Source: Actinomycetota bacterium (lineage in GTDB: Bacteria; Actinomycetota; UBA4738; CADDZG01; WHSQ01). Taken from it: a stretch of DNA of 64,000 nucleotides. Shown here piece by piece: positions 29,900 to 39,674 of this stretch. Below the pieces are notes generated by a model. The model had not been told where the DNA came from. It was given only the letters and a program-made list of their open reading frames with translations, and did not search any database. A program made the translations under genes and the position numbers. The stretch lies in the NCBI GenBank assembly GCA_030448085.1, contig JAUJNU010000001.1:71592-135591 (forward strand), read 5' to 3'. Position 1 is the first letter of the stretch; every line of letters starts with the position of its first letter.

Positions 29900-30208
29900 G
29901 CACCTCTCTTGCGGGCCGTTTCGGTGGAGGAGTTCGGGTTGCCCGATCGTCGAGGGTGGCGCTGACGCACGATCGTGAAGGGCGGCACCGACTTCACCCG
30001 AGAGCGTATGACATGGTCCCGAACAAGGGACCCGTTTGGCACAACCTGTCTCACAGCGATCGATCCTTGCCTTAACCGCTTGTGAAATAGCTGGTCCACG
30101 GCGGGGAGGGTTCCGTCACTCGGTGTTCAGGTAGCTTCTTGACCGTCCCAGGCTTCTAAGCTCCGCCGTTCAACTCCAGCGGCGTCATCTGGCCGCAGGA
30201 GGCATCGA

Positions 30209-30994
30209 ATGGATCGCGTGAATGGCCGCCGGGCATGGGCATTCGCCGCGGCGTTGGCCTGCGTGGTGGCCCTAACCAGCCCCGCCCCTGTGAGCCCGCC
30301 GGCTGTGGCGGCAGCCTCCCCGACCAGGCCCCTCGTGCTCCCCATCCCACCCGGGGAGACCTGGTACGTGTGCCAGGGCTACCACGGTGGCGTCACGCAC
30401 ACCGAAACGCTTGCCCTCGACCTCTCCGTCGCCCCCCGGTCCGTTGGGCCCCGAGGGTGCATGGCGCGCACTAGATATTCCTCGGCCGGCGCTACCGTCA
30501 GCTCGCCCACGTCGGGCACCGCCCACCGGCGGCCCGGTGCTGCGGCGACGACTTCCTCTGCGTCACCTTCGACTCCGGAGGGAGCGCCGCGATAGGGCAC
30601 CTATACAAGCGGGTCCCGAGCGGAACCCGTTCAGACGGGGGACCGGATCGGAGCAGTTGCCTGGCCCCGCCCCTCGAACGGGGACTACGCGCATATCCAC
30701 GTCCAGGTCCATCCCACCCCGAACTGCACAGAGGGGAGCGATCCGGTCCCGTTCGATGAGGCCTACGGTTTCAAGTGGGCGTGCACGCCCAACCTTCCTT
30801 ACTCAGGGAACGTCAATCAGCACTCTGGGCTGGCGGTGACCCGGTGCGACTCGATCGCCGGGCCTCCCCGTTTCCCCACGGACCCGAGACGAACGGGACG
30901 TCGGGCCCGAGGCAGCAAAGTGGGGCGAGGAGGACGATCACGCAGATACTGCATTTGGTTGGGTCACCGCTGGCTGATTGACCGTCAGGGTTAG
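30209..30994 (+). CDS. Secreted M23-like (LytM) peptidase-domain protein (frame broken)
   Basis: Signal peptide RAWAFAAALACVVALTSPAP, then PIPPGETWYVCQGYHGG and HTETLALDLSVAP, which resemble the start of an M23 domain. The frame breaks near 30540 and again near 30632, where pieces read CGDDFLCVTFDSGGSAAIGH, VPSGTRVQTGDRIGAVAWP, DYAHIHVQVHPTPNCT with the HxH motif, and DEAYGFKWACTPNLPYSG. The shifts cancel and the frame ends at TAG 30992-30994. Probably a cell-wall hydrolase or a related secreted protein. RBS GCAGGAGG precedes the ATG. Confidence 0.65.
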
Positions 30995-32107
30995 GGGGTT
31001 TGAGCTTCCCCTGCCAACCGGTCCTGCTCGGTCTTCGCTCGGTGGCAGTGCCAGCACCGGGGGTTGAGATTGTCGTAAGAAGCGGGGCCGAGAGCCACAT
31101 GAGGCTCGAGATGGTCGAACTCGGTCCTGAAGCGGTTGCCGCAATCCACGCAGGCGACCCCATCAAATGAGGGTGGCTCGCCGAGCTCGAGCGCGATGGC
31201 CACCTCGACCGGGATGTTCCGGGTCCACCTACGCAGGTGACGCAGATCTTTGCCGTCGTAGATGACCCCACTGAGGAAAGCGTCCTTGGCGATCTCCTTC
31301 GCCCCTGCGGAGAGACCGGCCCCAGCCCAGGGATCTTGCAGACCTCTCCCTCGCGCACGTCGTTCCAGCCCCTCTTTGCCACTTCGTAACTCACCAGCAC
31401 GACCAGCTCGGGCCGTCGTGATGGGCCTTGCCATTGCCTGCGAGATAGAACGGCGCGTAGGCGTCGGCCAGGTAGCGCTCGTATGGCTCAGCGCCTCGGG
31501 CGCCCGATCTCGCCCGCGCGTGCCTGGCCAGGCGGGTTGCCTCTGCTTCGGCCGCTTCACTATCGGAGCGCCGACGTGAGGCTGGAGGGCGAGGTGGATG
31601 TGCATCATGCCGAGCTCGTCCGTGTGTGAGCGAGCCGAACGAGCTGCATGCTGACGAGCGAAGAGGTCCAGGTGTTGCTCTGCCTCGAGCTTCTTCTTGC
31701 GAGCTTTCTCCCTTAGAACATGGAAACTCTCTTCTTGGGCAACTGCGACGAGCTCTTCGCTGCGCCGGGGCAAGACTCCTCGGCAGAAGCTGATCTCGCC
31801 GGCCTGCTCGAGGGAGATGTCGCCGTGCTGCACAGCGGCGGTGAGCTCCGCCGACTGTGCCATGACCTGACCGGTAGTGACCAAAGCCTTCCCGTGACCG
31901 TTCGAAGTGCCGGTGAGCTTGGATATCTCCACCGCGTCCCCCACCTTGCGCGACAGGCTGGCGATCCCGAAGTCTGATAACCGACGAGCACGGGCGTAGC
32001 TGCCGAGCAGCCGACGTGCTGCCGCGACAGGCAGCAGCTCGGACTGGAGGTCCGCGCCTCGCCTTCTCCAACAACTCGATGGCCTGCTCGATCAGTGCGA
32101 TGTGCAT
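30991..32107 (-). CDS. DUF222 / 13E12-type HNH endonuclease (several frameshifts)
   Basis: N-terminus MHIALIEQAIELLEKARRG, then IASLSRKVGDAVEISKLTGTS, GQVMAQSAELTAAVQHGDIS and ARKKKLEAEQHLDLFARQ, which are DUF222 features. The C-terminal HNH fold shows CVDCGNRF, FDHLEPHVALG and NPRCWHCHRAKTEQD. Breaks occur near 31420, 31320 and 31960. These proteins are multi-copy in many actinobacteria and may be remnants of mobile elements. It converges on the M23-like gene with an overlap of 4 bases. Confidence 0.78.
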
Positions 32108-32361
32108 GACTGATCCTGACGAGGGGTGAGACAAGAATCGTCCCGATGGCGGTTGCACCGATGATGTCCGGGCTCTAGATCCGGATCGCCGGCAGAACCT
32201 CCGCGCTAGTCGTTCACCTGCTCCTCGGGGCTCTCGTCCCACGGGACTGAAGCTCGGCACCTGAGCGAGGTGGAATAGACAAGACACCACGCGCGTCGGC
32301 AGGGGGGACGTGAGGACGTCCAGCTTCAGATACCCGGCAGATCCTCGATCTCGGCCGGAAC

Positions 32362-32397
32362 TTGCGGCGGGGGGTGTTAAGCGTATGATTTAATCAT
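32362..32397 (+). promoter_or_regulatory. Promoter with overlapping palindromic operator, DUF2071 gene
   Basis: A -35-like TTGCGG at 32362-32367 and a -10 TATGAT at 32384-32389 are 16 bases apart. ATGATT-T-AATCAT (32385-32397) is a palindrome with 6-bp arms lying on the -10 box and ending 3 bases before the ATG at 32401. The stretch is strikingly AT-rich for this genome. A regulator bound here would block the polymerase directly. Confidence 0.55.
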
Positions 32398-32400
32398 TCG

Positions 32401-33168
32401 ATGAACACCGGAGCCGGGAGGAGCGCCATGGAGCTCACTATGAAAGGGACCATCGACCGGCGGCTGCTGATCAACTTCGCAGTGGACCCCGACGTCCTCG
32501 AGGAGGTCTTGCCACGTCCATTCAGCCCGAAGGTGGTCGGGGACCGGGCCGTAGCGGGCATCTGCCTGATCCGACTGGCGCACATGAGGCCGGGGTTCCT
32601 GCCACCGACCGCCGGAGTCACCTCCGAGAACGCCGCTCATCGGATCGCGGTCGTGTGGGAGGACGAGACGGGGTCGCAGGAAGGCGTCTTCATCCCTCGG
32701 CGGGATACCTCTTCCCGCCTGAACGTGATGGTCGGCGGTCGCCTGTTCCCAGGGGTCCACCACCACGCGAGCTTCGACGTGAGGGAGTCCGACCCGCACT
32801 ACCGGGTCGCCTTCCGGAGCGATGACGGGACGGCGGAGGTGATGGTCTCGGGACGAACCGCGAACGCCCTTCCCTCGGATTCCCTCTTCTCGTCGCTAGA
32901 GGAGATATCCGCTTTCTTCGAAGCGGGCTCGGCGGGTTACTCGGCCACATCCGATCCTCAGCGCCACGATGGTTTGCGATTGAAGGCCTACTCGTGGCAG
33001 GTGACGCCCTTCGCCGTAGATGAGGTTCGTTCGAGCTTCTTCGACGACCCCTCTCTGTTTCCCCGGGGCACAGCAACGTTCGACAGCGCGCTGATGATGC
33101 GGGGGATCGAGCACGAGTGGAAGGCGCTCCCCTCCCTTGGGCCGTCCGTGGTGGACGCGGCCGCGTGA
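32401..33168 (+). CDS. DUF2071-like protein
   Basis: 255 residues, intact. The N-terminus RRLLINFAVDPDVLEEVLPRPF and VAGICLIRLAHMRPGFLP fit DUF2071/YqjF proteins, related in fold to acetoacetate decarboxylase. Function unknown. There is no room for a leader: the ATG lies 11 bases after the TATGAT box. An internal ATG at 32428 is a possible alternative start. It converges on the acetyltransferase gene. Confidence 0.7.
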   Translation: MNTGAGRSAMELTMKGTIDRRLLINFAVDPDVLEEVLPRPFSPKVVGDRAVAGICLIRLAHMRPGFLPPTAGVTSENAAHRIAVVWEDETGSQEGVFIPRRDTSSRLNVMVGGRLFPGVHHHASFDVRESDPHYRVAFRSDDGTAEVMVSGRTANALPSDSLFSSLEEISAFFEAGSAGYSATSDPQRHDGLRLKAYSWQVTPFAVDEVRSSFFDDPSLFPRGTATFDSALMMRGIEHEWKALPSLGPSVVDAAA

Positions 33169-33206
33169 CTTAGGTTCGCGATGCCGACGCCTTCTAGAAG
33201 AGCCCT

Positions 33207-33752
33207 TTACCAATTGTCGCCCGGGCGCTCCTCGCACGAGATCGGAGCTGACAAGTCCAAGTCGGCGCTCGGCCCGAAGCACAGGACCATCACGAAGCCA
33301 TCCTCGTCCTTCGAGCGGGACAGCTCACCGTTGTCCCGTCGCACGTACGTCGGGCCTTTCCATCTGGCCCACCCGAACCGCTCGTAGAAGCTGAAGAGGT
33401 CGGTCCCCAGCGCTCCCATCTCGAAGTGGGACCTGATGTGCTCGGAGGCGGCGCTCATCACCGCCGAGCCCAGCCCCCGTCGCTGTTTGGCCGGGTCCGT
33501 GGCCACGCCCTCGACGTACCCGGCCCTAAAAGGCCTCCCCGCCACCTCGAGGGCCCTCGGCACGGCCGAAGCATGAGCGGCCACCGACCCGCGCTCCTCG
33601 ACGATGAAGTGCACGCCGCCGACCGTATGCGCCCAGTCCTCGTCTGTGAGATCCCCTTCGAAGGCCGCCAGCATCAGCCGGTGGATATCCTCGAGCACGT
33701 CGGGTGGTACCTCAGCGGTCGGCAGAGCCAGGACCTCGACGCCACCTGTCAT
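33207..33752 (-). CDS. GNAT acetyltransferase of the AAC(2')-I (aminoglycoside 2'-N-acetyltransferase) type
   Basis: 181 residues, intact. It follows the mycobacterial AAC(2')-Ic plan step by step, as I remember that sequence: AAFEGDLTDEDWAHTVGGVH, VAAHASAVPRALEVAGRPF, the acetyl-CoA loop GYVEGVATDPAKQRRGLGSA, GALGTDLFSFYERFGWARW, GPTYV and a closing LSAPISCEERPGDNW. AAC(2')-I enzymes acetylate the 2'-amine of aminoglycosides; they are chromosomal in mycobacteria and may have a cell-wall or metabolic role too. The activity here is predicted only. Confidence 0.82.
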   Translation of the reverse strand: MTGGVEVLALPTAEVPPDVLEDIHRLMLAAFEGDLTDEDWAHTVGGVHFIVEERGSVAAHASAVPRALEVAGRPFRAGYVEGVATDPAKQRRGLGSAVMSAASEHIRSHFEMGALGTDLFSFYERFGWARWKGPTYVRRDNGELSRSKDEDGFVMVLCFGPSADLDLSAPISCEERPGDNW

Positions 33753-33963
33753 GCCCGAGGCTCGCCGGGGGTGTCGAAGAAGGAGACCACCCGGCCCCCG
33801 GCGCTGATCCGATCACTCACGACGCTCAAGCCTAGGACCAACCACGAAGGCGGGTCCGCGCCCGCAGGGGCAAAAGGGGCAAGCCGGGCAGACGCCACTA
33901 CTCGCTCGGTCGTTGGTCGGAAATCCCTCATCTTCCAGGGCCTTCCTGCCGATAGGGCAAGGG

Positions 33964-35595
33964 ATGGGGCAATCGGCCGAAGACGTGCGCGAGGACGACG
34001 GCAGGGGGGCGCAGCGCGTCCGCACACGGCTGGTCCTCTTGGTGGCCGGGCTCTTCGCCATAGCCGCCTCCCTCGTTCAGCTCGCCCTTTCTTCTACAGA
34101 GGGCTCGTCCACTTCCTCCCTCTACGTCACCTACGCGCTGGCGATGATCCTGATCGCGTTCCTTGCATGGCAGGCGACCCTCACCTTCCAGGAGCTGCAG
34201 GACCAGAACGCCGCGTTTCACAAGACGCTCGAGGAGCGCGAGGAGCTCACGGCCCAGCTCAGCCACAGCGCGTTCCACGACACCCTCACCGACCTCGTGA
34301 ACAGGGAGCGCTTCAACGATCGGGTGAGCCATGCCCTCACCCGCAGGAGCTCGTCCCCGGTCTCGGTGGCCGTCCTGCTGCTCGACCTCGACGACTTCAA
34401 GACCATCAACGAGTCTCTGGGCCACGCCGCGGGTGACGATCTCCTCATCGCAGTCGCGAAGCGCATCCGCAAGTGTCTCCGGCCCTCGGACACCGCATCA
34501 CGGCTCGGCGCAGACGAGTTCGTGATCCTGCTGGAGGACATCGGGAGCGTCTCCGACGCGAAGGTCGTGGTGGACCGTGTCACGGAGGCCTTCGAAGAGC
34601 CTTTCGTGCTGGCGTCGACAGAGGTCAGCGTGAAGGCCAGCATCGGGATCGCGACGAACGGTGACGGGTCCGAGGACCCCGATGCCGAAGCCCTTCTCAG
34701 CCACGCCGACGCAGCGATGTACGTCGCCAAGCGGAACGGGAAGGCCGGCTACGAGTTCTTCGAGCCGTCGATGAAGCTGGCCGTGCAGCAGAGGCTCAGC
34801 TTGCGGGCGGACCTGCAGCGCGCCATCACGAGGGAGGAGTTCTTCCTCGTCTACCAGCCGGTCGTCGACCTAGGCTCGGGCCGGGTCATGGGGGCCGAGG
34901 CGCTCGTTCGCTGGGAGCATCCGATGAGGGGCATCGTCCCGCCACTCGAGTTCATCCCGCTCGCCGAGGAAACCGGTCTGATCCTCCAGGTGGGGGAGTG
35001 GGTACTCCGGGAGGCGTGCCGCGAGGCCAAGGCCTGGGAGACGAGCCTGCCATCCCACATCCCCAAGCTCCACGTGAACGTGAACGTGTCTCAGAGGCAG
35101 CTGCAGCATCCGGCGTTCGTCGAGATGGTGCGGTCGGCCCTCGTGGACAGCGGCCTCGATGGCACCGAGCTCTGCGTCGAGATCACGGAGAGCCTTCTGA
35201 TCGAGGACTCGGACTCCACCGTGCAGAAGCTGAATGCCCTGAAGGAGCTGGGCGTGCAGGTTGCGATCGATGACTTCGGCACCGGTTACTCGTCCCTCAG
35301 CTACCTGCGCAGGTTCCCCATCGACATCCTCAAGATCGACAGGTCCTTCATCCAGTCCATAGAGCGCGGCGTGGACGAGGCCGCTCTGGCGCAGGCGATC
35401 GTGCAACTCAGCCAGACCTTCCGGATGAGCGCCGTCGCGGAGGGGGTCGAGCTCGCGGAGCACCATCAGAAGCTGCTCAACTGGGGCTGCGAGTCGGGTC
35501 AGGGCTTCAGGTTCTCGGAGCCGCTGAGCGCCATCGCTCTGACGGCGGCCCTGAAGGAAGGCTTCATGGACGGAAAGCTCCTGACCCGAAGCTAA
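33964..35595 (+). CDS. Membrane-anchored GGDEF-EAL protein (probable c-di-GMP phosphodiesterase)
   Basis: 543 residues. Two N-terminal membrane helices (TRLVLLVAGLFAIAASLVQL; VTYALAMILIAFLAW), a short coiled coil, a GGDEF domain and an EAL domain. The GGDEF signature is GADEF (residues 182-186), and the metal-site DLDDFKTIN is kept. The EAL domain has EALVRWEHP (312-), NVNVSQRQL, VEITES, AIDDFGTGYSSLSYL, LKIDRSFI and AEGVEL, all residues needed for metal binding and catalysis. I predict c-di-GMP hydrolysis with a weak or inactive cyclase. ATG at 33964 chosen; GTG at 33913 is in frame. The divergent gap to the acetyltransferase (33753-33963) holds no gene. Confidence 0.88.
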   Translation: MGQSAEDVREDDGRGAQRVRTRLVLLVAGLFAIAASLVQLALSSTEGSSTSSLYVTYALAMILIAFLAWQATLTFQELQDQNAAFHKTLEEREELTAQLSHSAFHDTLTDLVNRERFNDRVSHALTRRSSSPVSVAVLLLDLDDFKTINESLGHAAGDDLLIAVAKRIRKCLRPSDTASRLGADEFVILLEDIGSVSDAKVVVDRVTEAFEEPFVLASTEVSVKASIGIATNGDGSEDPDAEALLSHADAAMYVAKRNGKAGYEFFEPSMKLAVQQRLSLRADLQRAITREEFFLVYQPVVDLGSGRVMGAEALVRWEHPMRGIVPPLEFIPLAEETGLILQVGEWVLREACREAKAWETSLPSHIPKLHVNVNVSQRQLQHPAFVEMVRSALVDSGLDGTELCVEITESLLIEDSDSTVQKLNALKELGVQVAIDDFGTGYSSLSYLRRFPIDILKIDRSFIQSIERGVDEAALAQAIVQLSQTFRMSAVAEGVELAEHHQKLLNWGCESGQGFRFSEPLSAIALTAALKEGFMDGKLLTRS

Positions 35596-35646
35596 GTGGC
35601 GGCCCCCGGCCCCCGCCCCCCTCCCCCGAGCGGGTAGCCTCGCCGG

Positions 35647-36291
35647 GTGAAGAAGCTGCTCGTCTTCCTGCTGATAGTGGCCGCTCTGTTGGTGGCGGGT
35701 GACTTCGTAGCCAAGAACGTGGGCGAGGCTGCAGCGGCTCGCCAGTTGAAGGATCGCCTTCAGCTCGAGGCCGAGCCGGACGTCTCCTTCGGCGGCTTCC
35801 CCTTCCTCCTCAACGTGCTGCGCGGGACCCTGCCCGACGTGAACGTTTCCGCGGGAGAGCTCACTCGGAGTGGGCTCACACTCATCGACGTGGAGCTGAC
35901 CCTCAACAAGCTGCGGTTCGAGCTGCAAGACGCGCATCAGCGGCGGCGCGGGCTCTGCCACGGCGAAGAGCGCCGATGGCAGTGCGAGCATCTCCGAGAA
36001 CGAGATCAACGCCGTCCTCGGGAAGGAAGGCGCCCCCTTCACCGTCACGCTCGAGGACGGAGGTGCCTCTGCGGAGCTCCCCGAGGTCGGAACGGTGAGC
36101 GCCTCGTTGGCGTGGCTGAGGGCAACCTGGTGCTCGACCCGGAAGGCTCCGTGCCGGCGGTCACGATCCCGCTGCCGGAGCTCTTCGAGGAGGTGGAAGA
36201 CGTGACGGCAACGGCCCGGCTGGCTGAGGTCCGCCTCGATTTCCGGCTCGGGCGCTTGTCCTTCGGCGAGCTCCGCTCGGGGGACCAGTGA
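35647..36291 (+). CDS. DUF2993 (LmeA-like) secreted or anchored protein (internal compensating frameshifts)
   Basis: Signal anchor LLVFLLIVAALLVAGDFVA, then VSFGGFPFLLNVLRGTLPDV, typical of DUF2993. From about 35940 to 36110 the frame is wrong (Arg-rich text), but the DNA reads SADGSASISENEINAVLGKE and GAPFTVTLEDGGASAELPEV in another frame before it returns as VAEGNLVLDPEGSVPAVTIP. A known member, mycobacterial LmeA, acts in lipomannan maturation; that role is not shown here. TAGCCT ends 6 bases before the GTG start. Confidence 0.75.
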   Translation: MKKLLVFLLIVAALLVAGDFVAKNVGEAAAARQLKDRLQLEAEPDVSFGGFPFLLNVLRGTLPDVNVSAGELTRSGLTLIDVELTLNKLRFELQDAHQRRRGLCHGEERRWQCEHLRERDQRRPREGRRPLHRHARGRRCLCGAPRGRNGERLVGVAEGNLVLDPEGSVPAVTIPLPELFEEVEDVTATARLAEVRLDFRLGRLSFGELRSGDQ

Positions 36292-37215
36292 GCCTGAAGC
36301 TCGGTCTCCATCTGCCCAGCGCCGGCCCCGGCGCGAGCGCAGAGGCGATCGTCGAGGTCGCCCGGGCCGCGGAGTCCCTCGAGTTCGATTCCGTGTGGAT
36401 GTTCGACCACCTGTTCACGCCGACGGACCTCGAGTCCGCGCACCCCTACAGCCGGGACGGCTCCTACTGATGTCGGCGTCACCGACCCTTTCTTCGACCC
36501 GCTCGGACTGTTCGGGTTCCTGGCCGGGGCAACGGAGCGGGTGACGTTGGGGACCCGGGTGCTGATCGGCGCCTACCGGCACCCGATAGTGCTCGGCAAG
36601 GTCCCTCGCGACGATAGAGAACATGGCCCCTGGCAGGATCCAGCTCGGGATCGGGGCCGGCTGGATGAAAGAGGAGTTCGAGGCGCTCGGCATGGATCGC
36701 AAGGGCCGGGGGCGAGGCTCGAGGAGTACGTGGCGGCACTGCGGGCGATCTGGTCCGGCGAGCCGGCGGCCTTCGACGGTCGCTTCTACTCCTGGTCCGA
36801 GGCAGGCTTCCTACCGTCCCCCACCGCCCCCATCCCGCTGATCGTTGGCGGCCACAGCGACGCGGCCCTCGCCCGGGCAGCGCGTATAGGTGACGGTTGG
36901 GCGATGGCGACGGGCCGGGGGCAGGGGAGCGGCCTGGACGCCGTCGAAGCGCGGCTCACCCTCCTCTACGGGTTCCTCGAGAAAGAGGGCCGTTCGTCAG
37001 AGGGGGTTCGAGCTGTTGTTCCAGAACCCGCTGTGGTTCTCGGATGAGCCGAACCCGAAGATGCCTCTCACGGCCCCCCGGAGGCGGTGGCGGAAGGACT
37101 GAGGAAGCTGGAGGCGCTGGGAGCGAGCACGGTCGACCTGCTCGTGTTCGGCCCCTCGTCGCTCATCGTCGAAACAGCCCACCGCTTCGCGGAGGAAGTA
37201 AGGCCGCTTCTCTAG
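36288..37215 (+). CDS. LLM-class F420-type oxidoreductase, second copy (frame broken)
   Basis: Pieces in order: LKLGLHLPSAGPGASAEAIV, LEFDSVWMFDHLFTPTDLES, then after a break near 36465 FDPLGLFGFLAGATERVTLG and TRVLIGAYRHPIVLGKV, after another near 36603 ENMAPGRIQLGIGAGWMKEE, and PLIVGGHSDAALARAARIGD. It ends VETAHRFAEEVRPLL with TAG at 37213-37215. The GTG start overlaps the DUF2993 stop. Probably F420-dependent; the substrate is unknown. The 3' end overlaps the convergent HAD gene by 53 bases. Confidence 0.78.
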
Positions 37216-38006
37216 CGGTGCGCCTGCGCTCGAGCCACATGCCGAGCGCGATGCCGCTCGACAGGACGGTGACGCCACCGAGGCCCGCGGGGATTCCGAT
37301 GAGGAACGCCTTCCTGCGTGTCCGCAGCTCGTGGATCGGCCAGCCCCTGGTGAGGGCGATCCGTCTCAGCTCGGGCTCCGGGTTGACGGCGTGGGGGAAG
37401 CCGACGGACTCGAGGAGCGGAAGGTCGTTCATCGAGTCCGAGTAGGCGGCGCATTCACTGAGGCCGAGGCCGTGCTCGGCGGCGAGTTTGGCCACCGCGC
37501 CGGCCTTGGCCGGGCCGTGCATCACGGAGCCGACGAGGCGTCCCGTGTAGAAGCCGTCCTCGTCGACCTCGGAGATCGTGGCGACGGCACCTGTCATCCC
37601 GAGCTCGGAGGCCACGACCTCGGCCAGCTCTATGGGGGCCTGTAACGAGGAACGTGGCGTCCCCGCGCTCTCCGATGGGTGGTCACCACTTTCACGATGT
37701 CCTGGTAGACGACCGGGATGATCCGCTCCTCCGCATCTCCCGCCCCCACTCGAGCAGCTCTTCCTGGCTGCGGCCGGTCACGAAGTTGAGCGTCGACTGC
37801 CGTGACATCTCGACGTTCTTGCCGACCTCACCACGCAGACGGAACATCCACTGGCCCCACCCGAACCGGAGCAGGTCGCACCCGGAACATGTCCCTCTCG
37901 TAGGCGCCGCCGCCAGCAGGAACAGGCTCGAGCCCGGGATCAGGGTCTTGTCGAGGTCGAAGAAGGCCGCCCTTGCGACGTCTTTCTCGAGCTCGATCAC
38001 GGGCAC
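37163..38006 (-). CDS. HAD-IB (SerB-like) phosphatase with C-terminal membrane helix (frame broken)
   Basis: Motif I ARAAFFDLDKTLIPGSSLF, then LLRFGWGQWMFRLRGEVGKN, after two breaks (about 37915 and 37725) ASELGMTGAVATISEVDEDG and GRLVGSVMHGPAKAGAVAKL, and motif III-IV CAAYSDSMNDLPLLESVG. The end FLIGIPAGLGGVTVLSSGIA is a membrane helix. HAD-IB enzymes of this type cleave phosphoserine or lipid phosphates. GTG start; the second GTG at 38000 is equally possible. Divergent from the TIM-barrel gene. Confidence 0.75.
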
Positions 38007-38112
38007 TCCCGCCGGATGGGGCGGTCGGTTTTCTCCATCCCCGTCCAGGATAGGAAAGAAACGCCCTGGACGGAAGCGGGCCTGCTGCCCCTGGGCAGGT
38101 AGGGTTGCTGCG

Positions 38113-38890
38113 GTGCTCATAGGTGCCATGAACTTCCCCGGGCGGTCGGTCTTGAAGGAGATCCACCGCATCCACGGGGGAGGGCTTCGATTTCCTCGAC
38201 CTAACCCTCGAGCCGCCGGCCACCTGGACCCCTGACGGACGAGAGGTAGGGAGGCTGCTGGGGGACCTCGGCCTCGGCGCCGTCGGCCACACCGCCTGGC
38301 ATCTCCCGATCGCGCCCCTTCGAGGAGCTGCGGGCAACCTCGCGCGACCTCTACAGGCGTGCTCTGGACACGTTTGCCGACGCCGGGGTGGAGCTGGTGA
38401 ACGTGCACCCGGACCAGAGGGTCCCTCTCCATCCGAAGAACCAGATGCTAAAGATGAACGCCGACGCGATCGGGGACCTCGCTGAGGACGCGGCCGCCCG
38501 GGGGATCCGCATCATGGTCGAGAACCTCGACAGGCATTTCTCGGGTGTCGACGATCTGCAGGCGATATTCGAAAGGGTGCCGAGGTCGGCTTCCACCTCG
38601 ACATCGGCCACGCGAACCTGCGCCTTGGGCTGGGGGAGCCGAACAGGACGGAGGCACTGCTCGCCGCCTTCGACGACCGGCTGGCCCACGTTCACGTCTC
38701 GGATAATCGAGGTGGGGCCGAGGACCTTCATCTGCCCTCTGGGGGCGGGGGCCATCAACCGGCAGCAAGCCATCCGCCTCCTGAAGAGGTCCGGGTGGGA
38801 CGGGACCGTCACGCTCGAGGTCTTCTCCGCGAGAGGGAGTACCTGCTCGTGTCACGCCGGTTGTGGTTGCAATGGTGGAGCGAGAACTAG
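38113..38890 (+). CDS. Sugar phosphate isomerase/epimerase-like TIM-barrel protein (frame broken)
   Basis: The reconstructed order is IGAMNFPGRSVLKEIHRIH, FDFLDLTLEPPATWTPDG, LGAVGHTAWHLPIA, TFADAGVELVNVHPDQRVPL, GIRIMVENLDRHFSGVDD, VGFHLDIGHANLRLGLGE, LAHVHVSDNRGG and TVTLEVFSRE, with metal-ligand Glu, Asp and His of the xylose-isomerase-like family. At least four frame changes. TAG at 38888-38890. TAGGGT ends 7 bases before the GTG start. The MBL-fold gene follows 7 bases later. Confidence 0.72.
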
Positions 38891-38897
38891 GGCTTCG

Positions 38898-39594
38898 GTG
38901 AAGAACCTCGAGCCGATCGCTCCCGGCGTGTGGCTGCTGCGGGGTGGGACCCCCAAGACCATGAACGTCTTCCTGATCGAGGACGAGGGGGGCGTGACCG
39001 TCTTCGACGCAGGCGTGAGGTCGATGGCAGGTGTCATAACCGAGGCCGCCCATCGCTTCGGGGGGATCAAGCAGGTGGTTCTTGGGCACGCCCACCCCGA
39101 CCACCGTGGCGCCGCACCTTTCCTCGAAGCTCCCGTGCTGTGCCACCCCGACGAGAAGAGGCACGTGGAATCGGCGAGCGGGCAGGACTACTTCGATCTG
39201 GCCAAGCTGAGGTTCCCGGTGGCACCGGTGATGGCCAGGTTGCTCCGGGTGTGGGATGGCGGGCTCCACCCGGGTGACGGGCGAGGTGAGGGAGGGGACG
39301 TGGTCGCGGGTTTCGAAGTGATCCATCTGCCGGGACATGCCCCCGGGCTGATCGCCTTGTGGAGAGCCGAGGACGGCCTCGCTCGTGAGCGACCTCTTCT
39401 ACACACTCGATCCGCAGACCGGCCTGAGGAAGCCGCCGCAGGCCCCGCACCCGGCGTTCAACTGGAACGAGGAGCCGATGAGAGCCTCGTTCGTGAAGAT
39501 GGCCGCCCTGGCGCCATCGGCGGCGTGGCCGGGCCACTCCGAGCCGGTTCGAGGCGACGTCGCGGGGGTCCTTCGAGGGCTGGCGGTCAGTTAG
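38898..39594 (+). CDS. MBL-fold metallohydrolase (local frameshifts)
   Basis: Metallo-beta-lactamase fold: VWLLRGGTPKTMNVFLIEDE, VTVFDAGVRSMAG, the zinc motif HAHPDHRGAAPFL, VIHLPGHAPGLIALW, VSDLFYTLDP and a final WPGHSEPVRGDVAG. The frame slips and recovers around 39265-39295 and changes near 39375. GTG start. Hydrolase or glyoxalase-type activity is possible; the substrate is unknown. Confidence 0.78.
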
Positions 39595-39674
39595 CCGAAC
39601 CCCCTAGACGGGCACCCCGGCAGGAGTCATCGTAAAGGCACCCGTGGCCGCGCTCATCTAGGAAGGACCTTCTG

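Noticed and set aside
30991..32107. HNH endonuclease as sign of a prophage or mobile island
   Set aside because: DUF222 HNH proteins are widespread chromosomal genes in actinobacteria; no integrase, terminase, repeats or att site lie nearby.
33181..33387. Forward frame with TAGGTT and ATG after the DUF2071 gene
   Set aside because: It is antisense to the acetyltransferase gene, the spacing from box to ATG is only 4 bases, and the translation is low-complexity.
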